A stretch of 64,000 bases of DNA from Afipia felis ATCC 53690 (GCF_000314735.2 NZ_KB375270.1:1860001-1924000), one strand, 5' to 3'; positions 8,880 through 17,439 are shown, numbered from the stretch's first letter. Notes: a model not told the origin generated them from the letters alone. Program-made: numbers and translations.

Positions 8880-8910
8880 ACGTTGAAACGTATATTACAC
8901 GTTAAAGCGT
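8880..8910. promoter_or_regulatory. Paired operator-like repeats ACGTTRAARCGT
   Basis: ACGTTGAAACGT (8880-8891) and ACGTTAAAGCGT (8899-8910) are 19 bp apart, each an imperfect palindrome, with TATATT between them. They lie in the gap between the membrane-protein gene and the divergent XRE gene, so they are likely binding sites of that regulator. Confidence 0.5.
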
Positions 8911-8947
8911 GTGGCGGCATTTTCATGATGATGCTTCATCATCATGA

Positions 8948-9175
8948 ATGGGACGGCGCAATCCGCAAACAGCCCGACGTGACCTCGCCCGCAATCTCCG
9001 GAAGCTGCGGCTTGCGAGAGGCTGGTCTCAAGATGACTTGGCCGCTGAAGCAAACGTTCGGCAGGCCCTCGTCAGCGCGATCGAAGTCGGCACAGCCAAC
9101 CCGACATTAAACTCTCTTGAACTACTCTCGGGCGCTCTTGACGTGGGGCTTAGCGATCTTTTTGCACGGCACTGA
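8948..9175 (+). CDS. XRE-family helix-turn-helix transcriptional regulator
   Basis: 75 residues consisting almost only of a Cro/CI-type HTH domain. LARNLRKLRLARGWSQDDLA and QALVSAIEVGTANPTLNSL give the five-helix pattern with the recognition helix around residues 38-50. There is no effector domain, so it probably acts as a small dimeric repressor. It diverges from the membrane/secreted gene pair and sits beside paired repeats (8880-8910), which suggests local autoregulation. Confidence 0.85.
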   Translation: MGRRNPQTARRDLARNLRKLRLARGWSQDDLAAEANVRQALVSAIEVGTANPTLNSLELLSGALDVGLSDLFARH

Positions 9176-9360
9176 GAGAGCGGGGCATCAGGCGACAACC
9201 GAAATCAGCATCACGATTAAAGAGCGTGCCACTCAGAATAAAGCTGTTCGATACACGAATCGACGGATGCCAAAGATCTAAATGTTATTGTTGCGCCGCC
9301 GCTGAGGTTTTTGGGGCGATCGATGGCACGAAGCGTTCGGGAAGAGCTTCTACGAGGAAG

Positions 9361-9575
9361 TCAGCGGATACATATAGCTCGTGCGGATACCCATAACTCG
9401 TAAGGCATGTATCTGGCTGGCGGGAACATCACGTGAATGGACATTTCGGGAGCGCGGTAGCCGCTAAGCACTTCCTGCAAAGTACCGTCACGTAAACACG
9501 ACTCGACGATAAAGATTGGAAGAAGCACGACCCCGCATCCTCGAGCGCGACGTCGCGCACCCTTTTCATTGTTGC
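9361..9575 (-). pseudogene. Frameshifted C-terminal remnant of a LysR-type regulator
   Basis: On the minus strand MKRVRDVALEDAG in one frame continues as GVVLLPIFIVESCLRDGTLQ, EVLSGYRAPEMSI and PPARYMP in another. This is the standard end of a LysR effector domain (R-D-x-A-L-x-G-x-G, then xxLLP, then L-x-x-G-x-L-x-x-V-L). The frame change is near 9535. No HTH domain is found upstream, so both truncation and frameshift are present. The stretches 9176-9360 and 9576-9670 show nothing else recognisable. Confidence 0.65.
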
Positions 9576-9675
9576 TCCATGCCGGTGAGCTTCCATTGCG
9601 ACCCGGTTTGAAGAGCAGCGAATTAAGGATTGCACCCCAACGGCAAAAAACGTCTAATTCAGCAAGATTGAATAT

Positions 9676-9715
9676 GCATAGTTGTAACAACCGACTATGC
9701 GTAGCAATTTGCTAC
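9676..9715. repeat. Nested inverted repeats upstream of the relaxase-like gene (possible oriT)
   Basis: GCATAGT (9676-9682) pairs with ACTATGC (9694-9700) around the inner palindrome GTTGTAACAAC (9681-9691). A second near-palindrome, GTAGCAATTTGCTAC, follows directly at 9701-9715. MobV-type origins of transfer carry inverted repeats just upstream of mob, so an oriT role is possible. A transcription operator is the alternative. Confidence 0.4.
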
Positions 9716-9769
9716 ATTTTGCACTTGCAGCTTCATGGTGTTCTCTTAGCTCAGATTGGAGAATTCCAA

Positions 9770-10732
9770 ATGGGCTGTCAGTTCATCCACGTCGAGACCT
9801 ACGCGCTTATTGGCGCTCAAAACAGGCAAGGTCTGTCCCGCCGATCGCTGCGCGATATCCAGGCAGAGTTGACGCGGCAACCATATGCATCTTCGCACGT
9901 TGCTGCACCATTGCAGCCCAATGTTTTGATGGGGTCTATGAATGACGCCTTCATTGTGGCCGAATGGCAAGCACGCACCGCTCTCGATGCAGCTGGGCGG
10001 AAATACAGAAGGACTTCGCCAGCCTTATTGGCAGGCGTGCTATCTTGGCCCGTCCAAAGCATCAAGCTCAATGACAATTCAAGTCAATTCGAGCGCTATC
10101 TGGCATTCCGCACCGATACGATCGCCTGGCTCAGCCGAAAATTCGGAGATAATCTTAAATGCTGTGTCGAGCACAACGATGAAGAATACCCAAATCTACA
10201 TTTCATCGTAGTCCCCGCCCTGCCAGCCGATCGGCGCATGAGTCTGTCGACAGTTCATCCAGGCATAAAAGCGCGACAAGACGCCCGTAATGCTGGCGCA
10301 AGTCGCAAGGAAATTGCGTCAGCTTACACGCGCGCCATGCGAAACTTTCAGGACGAATTCTGGTTAGAGGTGGCACAATTTCATGGCTTGACCCGTGAGG
10401 GACCACGTCGTCGCCGCCTGTCGCGGCGCGAATGGCGCCTCAAGAAGGCTCATGTAAAAGAAATCGCGAAACTTCATGACGCACGACGAAGGCAGGAAGC
10501 AGAACTCATTCGCGCCGGGGATAAGCGCGTTGAGGCTGTCCGGATCCAAGTCGTTGCAGATGTAAAGAATAAACTGGTTCCAAGAATTAAAGCGTTCGTC
10601 GAAGTGCGGGACGAACAAGCTTTTCAGATTTTGACAATGAAACAAAAATTGTCACACGCAGCAGATGAAATCGCCGCTCTGAAAGCACGTATTGCAGACA
10701 TCGAGCCTAGATTAGAGAAAATTTCCCCTTAA
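9770..10732 (+). CDS. MobV/Pre-like plasmid mobilisation (relaxase) protein, catalytic motif altered
   Basis: 320 residues; the start has GGAGAATTCC just upstream. The N-terminal half resembles MobV relaxases: EHNDEEYPNLHFIVVPALPA corresponds to the family motif H-x-D-E-x-x-P-H-x-H with P afterwards. Here the first His of the metal-binding HxH is replaced by Asn (P-N-L-H). The C-terminal third (from about residue 210) is a long charged coiled coil, as in Mob proteins. With a damaged HUH motif it may be inactive, or it may be a derived DNA-binding protein. Nested inverted repeats at 9676-9715 lie directly upstream. Confidence 0.65.
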   Translation: MGCQFIHVETYALIGAQNRQGLSRRSLRDIQAELTRQPYASSHVAAPLQPNVLMGSMNDAFIVAEWQARTALDAAGRKYRRTSPALLAGVLSWPVQSIKLNDNSSQFERYLAFRTDTIAWLSRKFGDNLKCCVEHNDEEYPNLHFIVVPALPADRRMSLSTVHPGIKARQDARNAGASRKEIASAYTRAMRNFQDEFWLEVAQFHGLTREGPRRRRLSRREWRLKKAHVKEIAKLHDARRRQEAELIRAGDKRVEAVRIQVVADVKNKLVPRIKAFVEVRDEQAFQILTMKQKLSHAADEIAALKARIADIEPRLEKISP

Positions 10733-10901
10733 CTCGTTGATTAATCAAATCTAGCACCGCGCATGTTTGCCAGCAAAAACGGTTACGGGAAGTATTGACC
10801 TAAATACTTCCCAAGCTGCGCTTAAGCTAACTGTCGCTTGCCGCTCAAAGAAACCAAGATATTTGGCTGCTCTAAAAGAAAAAGCGCAGGACCGGTAAGC
10901 T

Positions 10902-11147
10902 TCAATATCCCCGCTTTCTTTTAATGGAGAGCGGCATTTCACCAGTCAGATAGCCATGACTGCGAAGCCAGTCGTGAATAATGAAGCGGATAGCCTCTGA
11001 ATTATTTGTGCAGGGGATCGAGGGATCCGTCAGAACCTCCCGGATCGCGTCTTGAATAGGAAGAGACAGCCGAATGCCGATGAACGGCATCTGCCCAGTC
11101 TTGGGACGGCCCCTCTTTTTCTGTTTAACAGGAATTGACGTCTTCAT
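10902..11147 (-). CDS. Small ribbon-helix-helix-like DNA-binding protein
   Basis: 81 residues. A basic N-terminal tail with an AT-hook-like RGRPKTG precedes FIGIRLSLPIQDAIREVL and NNSEAIRFIIHDWLR, which follows the strand-helix-helix spacing of CopG/Arc-type proteins. It is divergent from the excisionase/integrase unit and is probably a regulator of the element. The family assignment is moderate. The 169 bp after it (10733-10901) hold no recognisable gene. Confidence 0.55.
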   Translation of the reverse strand: MKTSIPVKQKKRGRPKTGQMPFIGIRLSLPIQDAIREVLTDPSIPCTNNSEAIRFIIHDWLRSHGYLTGEMPLSIKRKRGY

Positions 11148-11255
11148 TTTTTTGTTTTACATAAAATATAGACGGAGGGGAAGCAGCATTCCACGGCTCT
11201 ACCCCGGCGACAGAGAATTCTCTCTCCATTGCTAAGAATGCGGAATATATTGCCA

Positions 11256-11504
11256 ATGTCTCGCACGACCCTGACACCTCGCGATTTATCTCTGCCGCGC
11301 TTTGCCCTACGGCGAGATGAAGCTGCTGCTGCGATGGCGGTCTCGGCAACTAAATTCGATGAGTGGGTTGCCGTCGGTAAAATGCCAGTAGGTCGCAAGA
11401 TTGACGGTGTTGTTCTGTGGGACGTGCAGGAAATTCACGAAGCTTGGCGTCAAATGCGAGACGGCGATATTGGTCACAATCCCTTTGACAGGATCGTCGC
11501 ATGA
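11256..11504 (+). CDS. Excisionase/AlpA-like helix-turn-helix protein
   Basis: 82 residues. LPRFALRRDEAAAAMAVSAT with KFDEWVAVGKMPVGRKIDG and VVLWDVQEIHEAWRQM is the winged-helix layout of MerR/AlpA-type excisionases. It overlaps the integrase start by 4 nt (ATGA), the usual coupling of a recombination directionality factor with its integrase. A longer start at 11229 exists, but the family begins close to 11256. Confidence 0.75.
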   Translation: MSRTTLTPRDLSLPRFALRRDEAAAAMAVSATKFDEWVAVGKMPVGRKIDGVVLWDVQEIHEAWRQMRDGDIGHNPFDRIVA

Positions 11505-12652
11505 TCAAAACTCGCCTCCGATATTGCGTTTACGACCCTGATACCGCCGGTAACCCCCGTTATTATGTGCGTAATCTGCGCAAAAGCAGCAAGAAGATTA
11601 GGATTCGCGAGAGTTTCGAAGCACCCGACGGCACCATTACTCCCGAATTCATGAAGGCGTACCTTGATGCGCTGGCATCACTTGATAAGGAGACATCCTC
11701 AGCACCAAAGGCCTCACGCGAAAAGACCTTCAGCTGGCTTTGCGACCAATATTATCGTTCCGCCGAGTTTCAGCGCTTCGATAGGCTTACCCAGGCCGAT
11801 AAGCGCGGCGTTCTCAATCGGTTCTGCGCTGCAGGCGCAGGAGATTTACCTTACGCGGCATTCCGACAGGCAGATGTTGAGCGCAGTCGAGACAAGCGCG
11901 CCGGAACTCCTGGCGCCGCCGACAAGCTGGTGAAGTACCTCAGAGCTCTCTTTAAGTGGGCGATCAAAAAGAGACTCGCCAGCGTTAATCCGGCCATCGG
12001 TGTTGAGAAGATCAATGAAGGAGAGGGGTGGCACGCTTGGACACCCGATGAGGTTGCGACTTATCGCAAACACCATTCCATCGGCACCAAGGCAAGGTTG
12101 GCATTAGAATTAATGCTGAACGTCGGCGCTCGAATTTCCGATGCTTGCCGCATTGGCCGTCAGCACGAAAGCAACGGCTGGCTTAAGTTTGTAGCTTGGA
12201 AGAACCGCAATAAGAAGTCACGAAAAACTATCGAATGCCCGATTACGCTTGAACTCCGCGCGGCGATTGACGCGACGGAAACAGGTGACCTCACCTATTT
12301 GATCAACGATCTTGGTAAGGCTTTCACGATCGATGGCCTTGGAAACAAGATGCGCGATTGGTGCGACGCCGCTGATCTGCCTCAGTGTTCATCCCACGGC
12401 CTACGGAAGGCCGCCGCGGTAATCTTGGCAGAGAACGGCGCAACTGCCCCAGAACTTTGTGCAATCTTCGGATGGTCGAAGCTAGAAACCGCCGAAACCT
12501 ACATCCGGCAAGCCCAAAGTCGGATCATGGTGAGCAATGCCTTCTCGCGCCTCGACGAATACCGGAGCCGCGGAAGTGTCTCAGTTCACGGGGTAAAAAA
12601 TTGCCATGAGACAAAAAACGAAAAAAGCAAAGGGAAATCAAATACCGAATAA
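11501..12652 (+). CDS. Tyrosine-recombinase integrase of a tRNA-Ile2-inserted element
   Basis: 383 residues. An N-terminal SAM-like core-binding domain precedes the catalytic domain. Catalytic Arg211 is in NVGARISDACRIGR, the H-x-x-R box HGLR is at 299-302, GWSKLETAE follows, and nucleophile Tyr334 is in AETYIRQAQ. It ends 5 bp before the CCA end of a tRNA-Ile2(CAU) gene, which marks that tRNA as the attachment site. The element therefore extends to the left, covering most or all of 1-12650. No copy of the tRNA 3' end is visible further left, so the other end lies outside the window. Confidence 0.93.
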   Translation: MIKTRLRYCVYDPDTAGNPRYYVRNLRKSSKKIRIRESFEAPDGTITPEFMKAYLDALASLDKETSSAPKASREKTFSWLCDQYYRSAEFQRFDRLTQADKRGVLNRFCAAGAGDLPYAAFRQADVERSRDKRAGTPGAADKLVKYLRALFKWAIKKRLASVNPAIGVEKINEGEGWHAWTPDEVATYRKHHSIGTKARLALELMLNVGARISDACRIGRQHESNGWLKFVAWKNRNKKSRKTIECPITLELRAAIDATETGDLTYLINDLGKAFTIDGLGNKMRDWCDAADLPQCSSHGLRKAAAVILAENGATAPELCAIFGWSKLETAETYIRQAQSRIMVSNAFSRLDEYRSRGSVSVHGVKNCHETKNEKSKGKSNTE

Positions 12653-12657
12653 AGCAT

Positions 12658-12733
12658 TGGTGGGCCCGGCAGGACTCGAACCTGCAACCAGACCGTTATG
12701 AGCGGTCGGCTCTAACCATTGAGCTACAGGCCC
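12658..12733 (-). tRNA. ileX: tRNA-Ile2 (anticodon CAU, decoding AUA)
   Basis: A full cloverleaf with CCA encoded. The acceptor GGGCCUG pairs with CGGGCCC. The D arm is AGCUCAAUGGUUAGAGC, the anticodon loop CUCAUAA, and the T arm GCAGGUUCGAGUCCUGC. The CAU anticodon plus close similarity to E. coli ileX (the same D arm and CUCAUAA loop) indicates the lysidine-modified Ile2 isoacceptor and not Met. Its 3' end borders the integrase gene. Confidence 0.92.
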
Positions 12734-12906
12734 GTCGCGCCGCGAGGCGGCAGGCCCCTTTCCCTTACAATGACCGGCACGGGGCGGCAATTGCGCCCGA
12801 GTGTGAAAATCCCTCCGTGCCCCATGATTTCCGAGGGTTTCCCGGGGGTTGTCGGCCTGCCCCTGCTCCACGCCTGCAAACACTCCGAGGGCCTGAACAT
12901 CCGGCG

Positions 12907-12921
12907 TTAACCCTTTGCTAA
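12907..12921 (+). promoter_or_regulatory. CtrA-box-like site upstream of flhA
   Basis: TTAA-N7-CTAA (TTAACCCTTTGCTAA) followed by CCAT is one base from the CtrA consensus TTAA-N7-TTAA. It lies 165 bp before the flhA start, in a 350-bp gap (12734-13085) with no gene. A GGGCAAA/TTTGCCC palindrome lies just downstream (12931-12945). ctrA itself is 7 kb away. Confidence 0.5.
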
Positions 12922-13085
12922 CCATACACCGGGCAAATTTTGCCCAGTGAACGTGCGTGTCGTTCTGCAAAAACGGGGGCCCCGTGGAAGCAAGCGCCGT
13001 GAATCACTTACCGCCCGGCGGCCTCCCGGCCGCCGCAAAAGTGTTTGGCGGGCAGAGGCGGCATTCGCGCGAGGAAACGGCGACC

Positions 13086-15215
13086 ATGGTCGATGTGACG
13101 GCGGGGCAGGACGGCGGATCACGCCTGCAGATTCCAAGTTTCGATGAAATCAAAAAAATACTGAAGCGCGGCGATCTGACGCTCGCCTTCGGTGTGCTGA
13201 CGATCCTCGTCGTCCTGATCCTGCCCCTGCCCGCGATGGTGCTCGATCTGTTCCTGGCGATCTCGATTACGCTCTCGGTGCTGATCCTGATGACCGCGCT
13301 GTTCATCCAGGCGCCGCTGGAATTCTCCGCCTTCCCGACCGTGCTCCTGATCTCGACCATGTTGCGGCTGTCGCTCAACATGGCTTCGACCCGCCTGATC
13401 CTGTCGCATGGCCACGAGGGCAGCGCCGCTGCCGGTCACGTCATCGAGGCGTTCGGCAACTTCGTGATGAGCGGCAATTTCGTGATCGGCATCATCGTCT
13501 TCACGATCCTCGTCATCGTCAACTTCGTCGTTATCACCAAGGGTTCGGGCCGCATCGCCGAAGTCGCCGCCCGCTTCCACCTCGATTCGATGCCCGGTAA
13601 GCAGATGGCGATCGACGCCGATCTCTCGGCCGGTTTGATCGACGAGCAAACCGCCAAGAAACGCCGCAAGGACCTTGAAGACGAAAGCGGTTTCTTCGGC
13701 GCCATGGACGGTGCTTCGAAGTTCGTCCGCGGCGACGCGGTCGCCGGTCTTCTGATCGTGTTCATCAACATCATCGGCGGCATCATCATCGGCGTCGCGC
13801 AACAGGGCCTGAGCTTCGGCGATGCGGCCCGCACCTACACGTTGCTCACCGTGGGTGACGGCCTCGTCACGCAGGTGCCGGCACTGATCGTCTCGACCGC
13901 CGCGGGTCTTCTGGTGTCGAAAGCCGGCGTCTCGGGCGCCGCCGACAAAGCGATGATGAAGCAGTTCTCCGGCTATCCGCAGGCGCTCGGCATGTCATCC
14001 GGCGTTATGCTGGTGCTGGCATTGCTGCCCGGAATTCCGATGATCCCGTTCCTGATGCTGAGCGCGGGCGCCGGCGCGCTGGCATTGAAGGCACGCCATC
14101 GCAACACCCAGGTCAAGACCGAGGAAGCCCGTGCAGCGGCGGCTCCGGCCCAGGCCGCTGCAGCAGCGGCCGCGGAAGAAGAGCCAATCTCGACCGCGCT
14201 GAAGATCGACGATCTCAAGATCGAGCTCGGCTATGCACTGCTGCCGCTCGTCAACGGACCGGACGGCAACGACCGCCTCACCGACCAGATCAAGGCACTG
14301 CGCCGCTCGCTCGCCATCGAGATGGGCTTCGTGATGCCTGCCGTGCGCATCCTCGATAACGTGCAGCTCGAGGCCAACACCTACGTCATCAAGATCAAGG
14401 AAGTCGACGCCGGGTCCGGCCGCGTCTGGGCCAACCAGTTCATGGTCATGGACCCCGCAGGCAATCAGGTGACCGTGCCGGGCACGCACACCATCGAGCC
14501 GACCTTCGGCCTGCCTGCGACCTGGGTCGATGCGTCGCTGAAGGAAGAAGCATCCCTCAGGGGCTACACGGTAGTCGATGCTGCGACCGTGCTCTCCACG
14601 CATCTCACCGAGCTGTTGAAGAACAACATGTCGGATCTGTTGTCTTATGGCGAGGTACAAAAGCTTCTGAAGGATCTGCCGAAGGAACAGGGCGAACTGG
14701 TCAAGGATATCGTACCAGGCCAGATTACAATCTCCGGCATCCAGCGCGTGCTTCAGTTGCTTCTCGCCGAGCGCATCTCGATCCGCGACCTCTCCACCAT
14801 TCTGGAAGGTATCGCCGATGCACTGGCGTTCTCGCGCAATCCGGCGATGATCGCCGAGCACGTTCGAGCCCGGCTCGCACGCCAGATCTGTGCACAGAAC
14901 ACCTCGATCAACGGCTACCTGCCGCTGATCGCGCTCTCGGCGAAGTGGGAGCAGGCGTTCGCGGAATCGATCGTCGGCACCGGCGAGGACCGCACGCTGG
15001 CGATGCAGCCCTCCAAGCTCTCCGAGTTCATGACCGCAACCCGCGACCGTTTCGAGCAGGCCGCGCGCGAAGGTGAGAACCCGGTGCTCGTCACCTCTGC
15101 GGCAATTCGTCCCTTCGTCCGCTCGCTGGTGGAGCGTTTCCGCGCCCAAACCACCGTGCTGTCACAGGCGGAAATTCATCCGCGGGCGAAACTTAAGACT
15201 GTTGGAAGCGTTTGA
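13086..15215 (+). CDS. flhA: Flagellar biosynthesis protein FlhA
   Basis: 709 residues, the inner-membrane gate of the flagellar type III export apparatus. The N-terminal half has about eight membrane segments (from ALGVLTIL-like helices at residue 30 to about 330). The FHIPEP signature is clear in RIAEVAARFHLDSMPGKQMA. A Gly/Ala-rich linker near residues 345-370 leads to the cytoplasmic export-gate domain. The start at 13086 has GAGGAAAC upstream; a frame extension to 12957 would add 43 atypical residues. A CtrA-box-like site lies upstream. Confidence 0.97.
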   Translation: MVDVTAGQDGGSRLQIPSFDEIKKILKRGDLTLAFGVLTILVVLILPLPAMVLDLFLAISITLSVLILMTALFIQAPLEFSAFPTVLLISTMLRLSLNMASTRLILSHGHEGSAAAGHVIEAFGNFVMSGNFVIGIIVFTILVIVNFVVITKGSGRIAEVAARFHLDSMPGKQMAIDADLSAGLIDEQTAKKRRKDLEDESGFFGAMDGASKFVRGDAVAGLLIVFINIIGGIIIGVAQQGLSFGDAARTYTLLTVGDGLVTQVPALIVSTAAGLLVSKAGVSGAADKAMMKQFSGYPQALGMSSGVMLVLALLPGIPMIPFLMLSAGAGALALKARHRNTQVKTEEARAAAAPAQAAAAAAAEEEPISTALKIDDLKIELGYALLPLVNGPDGNDRLTDQIKALRRSLAIEMGFVMPAVRILDNVQLEANTYVIKIKEVDAGSGRVWANQFMVMDPAGNQVTVPGTHTIEPTFGLPATWVDASLKEEASLRGYTVVDAATVLSTHLTELLKNNMSDLLSYGEVQKLLKDLPKEQGELVKDIVPGQITISGIQRVLQLLLAERISIRDLSTILEGIADALAFSRNPAMIAEHVRARLARQICAQNTSINGYLPLIALSAKWEQAFAESIVGTGEDRTLAMQPSKLSEFMTATRDRFEQAAREGENPVLVTSAAIRPFVRSLVERFRAQTTVLSQAEIHPRAKLKTVGSV

Positions 15216-15530
15216 GAATCCGTCCTTTTACCGCTGCTGCAGCATGATAATTTCGTCACATCCAAACGATTTTTGAGCTCGATCTTCTGCGGCTGCGAAA
15301 GGCTACCGCGGGAACTAAAATTGTAACCATCTGATTTATCGATATTTTTATTTCCACCCCTAGAGTGGCTCGCAGGCGATCAAGAAAAATCACTCGCTTG
15401 TGATGGGGTCTGGGAAACAAAAACCCCCTCCACCACGTTTACGAGACATCGAATTTGAACCGGCCGCTCACTGGGCGCGACCAATAAAGGCAACCGGGCC
15501 AGAACGTAGCTAAAACGTGAGGGAGGCGAC
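15216..15530. other. Intergenic region between flhA and a small membrane protein gene
   Basis: No gene is supported. It is locally AT-rich (about 15290-15360) and probably carries the promoter of the small gene at 15531. Confidence 0.5.
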
Positions 15531-15743
15531 ATGAACCATTCATTGTACAGCGCTGACCGCATGACCCACCTCAAGATCGTGGTGGTAGCGCTGGTTGCTG
15601 CAATTGGCATCGCTGGCCTTGGGATTTCGGCACGTCTTAGCGCCGGTGACGGCGCGATGCAGACGGCGCGCGCAACGACGCCGGTTCTCAAAGCCAGCCA
15701 CACCATGATGGTTTCCGACTCCGAGCAGCAGGTGATCCGCTGA
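15531..15743 (+). CDS. Small single-span membrane protein
   Basis: 70 residues with a strong GAGGGAGGCGAC ribosome site. One membrane helix (KIVVVALVAAIGIAGLGISA, about residues 15-34) is followed by a short polar tail. It stands alone and ends at a strong terminator. I do not recognise the function. Confidence 0.7.
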   Translation: MNHSLYSADRMTHLKIVVVALVAAIGIAGLGISARLSAGDGAMQTARATTPVLKASHTMMVSDSEQQVIR

Positions 15744-15838
15744 TGTGAATTTCAGGAATTCATAAGGCTCTCTTCCCCGCCCCCCGAAGTCGCCTTGTGA
15801 ATATCTTCCGGGACATCTCATCCCCAGTGAACCCGGAC

Positions 15839-15871
15839 AAAAAGCGCCCGTCTCCCCCACGGGCGTTTTTT
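15839..15871. terminator. Strong intrinsic terminator, usable in both directions
   Basis: AAAAAGCGCCCGT (15839-15851) pairs with ACGGGCGTTTTTT (15859-15871) around a 7-nt C-rich loop, with A/T tracts on both sides. It sits between the convergent small membrane-protein gene and anti-sigma gene. Confidence 0.85.
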
Positions 15872-15916
15872 GCTGTCTGGGTCCCGGAAATGCGGAGGCA
15901 GAGAAAGCCGCTCACG

Positions 15917-16894
15917 TCAGCGCGACGGCACACTCTCGTAGAGTTTTCCCGCCCACAGCGGTTGAGCCGTTGGCTTGCCGCTTGTCGAACCGCCCTTGGC
16001 CTCGACCGTGACCGCATAGATCGAGTTGTTGATGGCTGCAGCGTCAACATTGGCGAGGCCGCCGCCCACAGTAAATTCGCCATCGATCACGCCGATAGAG
16101 CGTGGCTCTCCGAGTTTGCTCGGCACGATCCAGAGTTCATAGCTCTTGTCGGCTGCGGGCGGCGGCCCGACACGGCGCACCGTATAACGCCGCGTGGTGG
16201 CATCGACGGTCAGAATGAAGCCCGGATCGCGTGCGTCCGATTGCAATGCCGCCACCCACTGCGCGGCCGCTGGCGGCGGAGGAATCCTGACCTCTACCGT
16301 GCGAACTTCCGGTTTCATCCGCAACGCCGCCGGCAGCGCGGACGGACGATAGACCTGCAACGCGATCACGCCCGCGAGCACCGCCGCGACCGCGCTCATG
16401 ATGAGACCAAAAACGTTGCCGCCCTTCGCGGGCGAGGACTCTTTCGCAGACGAGAGTTCGGCGTCCGCGGGTGTCACGACCGGAGTGATATCTTCGGCGA
16501 CAGGGTCCAGCTCCGGCGCCGCCGTCGACGTTTCCGGCAGCGCGGCCGGGATTGTACCCTGCGCGGAAGATGCATTAAGCGCGGACGTCATTTCCTGCGT
16601 GACTGGATCGACCGGCGCAGCCGGCGTTCCTTCGCTCTCGTTCTTGACGGGAGCAGCGTGCGCCGATTGCGAAAGGGCGACAGCTTCCCTGATCCGACCC
16701 CACAACTCGGCGGGCGGCTCGACCGAGGACACCATCTGATGCAGCGGCGCCAGCTTGTGCTCCCATGCCTGCACGAGCGCAAGAAAGCCGGGATCGACGA
16801 TCAGCATCGTCTCGACCAGCGCACGTTCGTCCGCATCAAGGGTGCCGAGCGCATATTCGGCGGCGAGCGCTATATGGTCGTCGCTGTATGCCAT
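15917..16894 (-). CDS. Anti-sigma factor of the RskA/anti-sigma-K family
   Basis: 325 residues. The N-terminal cytoplasmic anti-sigma domain begins with HIALAAEYALGTLDADERAL and has WGRIREA. A long Pro/Ala/Ser linker leads to a membrane helix (VFGLIMSAVAAVLAGVIALQ, about residues 165-185). The C-terminal RskA domain contains YELWIVPSKLGEPRSIGVID. The start ATG shares one base with the stop of the sigma-factor gene (TGATG). It presumably binds and silences that sigma factor at the inner membrane. The inducing signal is unknown. Confidence 0.88.
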   Translation of the reverse strand: MAYSDDHIALAAEYALGTLDADERALVETMLIVDPGFLALVQAWEHKLAPLHQMVSSVEPPAELWGRIREAVALSQSAHAAPVKNESEGTPAAPVDPVTQEMTSALNASSAQGTIPAALPETSTAAPELDPVAEDITPVVTPADAELSSAKESSPAKGGNVFGLIMSAVAAVLAGVIALQVYRPSALPAALRMKPEVRTVEVRIPPPPAAAQWVAALQSDARDPGFILTVDATTRRYTVRRVGPPPAADKSYELWIVPSKLGEPRSIGVIDGEFTVGGGLANVDAAAINNSIYAVTVEAKGGSTSGKPTAQPLWAGKLYESVPSR

Positions 16895-17439
16895 CACGCA
16901 AGTCCAAGACAGGTTCGAATGTCGAGCAGGCTGCGGCGCAACCAGGTTTTGACATCGCCAAGCTGGGCATTGAATTTGGCCGCAAGCTGCTGACGATTCC
17001 AGCCGTTGTAATAAGCGAGCAGCACGAGCTTCTGCCGCTCGGGCTCAAGCTGGCCGACGCATTCCAGAAGCGCCTTCAACTCATCCGTCATTTCCCGGCG
17101 CGCCAAAGGTGTGGGCGTGTCGGAAGCGTCCGCGAAGCTTGCAGCATTCTCAGGCGGCGCATCAGCCCGTTTGCGCACGATGTCGATGGCGCGATTTCTC
17201 ACGATCGCCACCATCCACGCGAGTGGCGAAGCGTTGCCGGGCTGATACTGCCCGGCCTCCTTCCATATCTTGACGTAGGCGTCCTGAAGGACTTCCTCCG
17301 CGAGCGCCTGATCGCGCACTATGCGCAGTACGACGCCGAACAGCTTTGCGCGAGTCGCCTCATACAGCGCTTCGAAAGCAGCCTGATCGCCTCGGGCAAC
17401 CGAGGCCAGCAACCAAACCAACTGGGCCGGCGTCAGCAT
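16894..17439 (-). CDS. ECF RNA-polymerase sigma factor (SigK-like)
   Basis: 181 residues. Region 2 contains DQAAFEALYEATRAKLFGVV, LAEEVLQDAYVKIWKEA and WMVAIVRNRAIDIVRKR. Region 4 contains ECVGQLEPERQKLVLLAYYN and GWNRQQLAAKFNAQLGDVKT. An in-frame ATG 12 codons upstream exists, but the conserved start MLTPAQLVWLLASVARGD favours 17439. It is cotranscribed with its anti-sigma factor, with TGATG coupling. The pair lies within the flagellar locus, though nothing ties it to motility directly. Confidence 0.92.
   Translation of the reverse strand: MLTPAQLVWLLASVARGDQAAFEALYEATRAKLFGVVLRIVRDQALAEEVLQDAYVKIWKEAGQYQPGNASPLAWMVAIVRNRAIDIVRKRADAPPENAASFADASDTPTPLARREMTDELKALLECVGQLEPERQKLVLLAYYNGWNRQQLAAKFNAQLGDVKTWLRRSLLDIRTCLGLA

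Noticed and set aside
13119..15149. Long antisense frames opposite flhA and similar long frames opposite cheA and cheB
   Set aside because: They are shadows of high-GC codon bias in real genes; they lack family features and ribosome sites.
15917..17439. Treating the ECF sigma/anti-sigma pair as the flagellar sigma system
   Set aside because: It has RskA/SigK-type features, not FliA/FlgM; position in the locus is the only link to motility.
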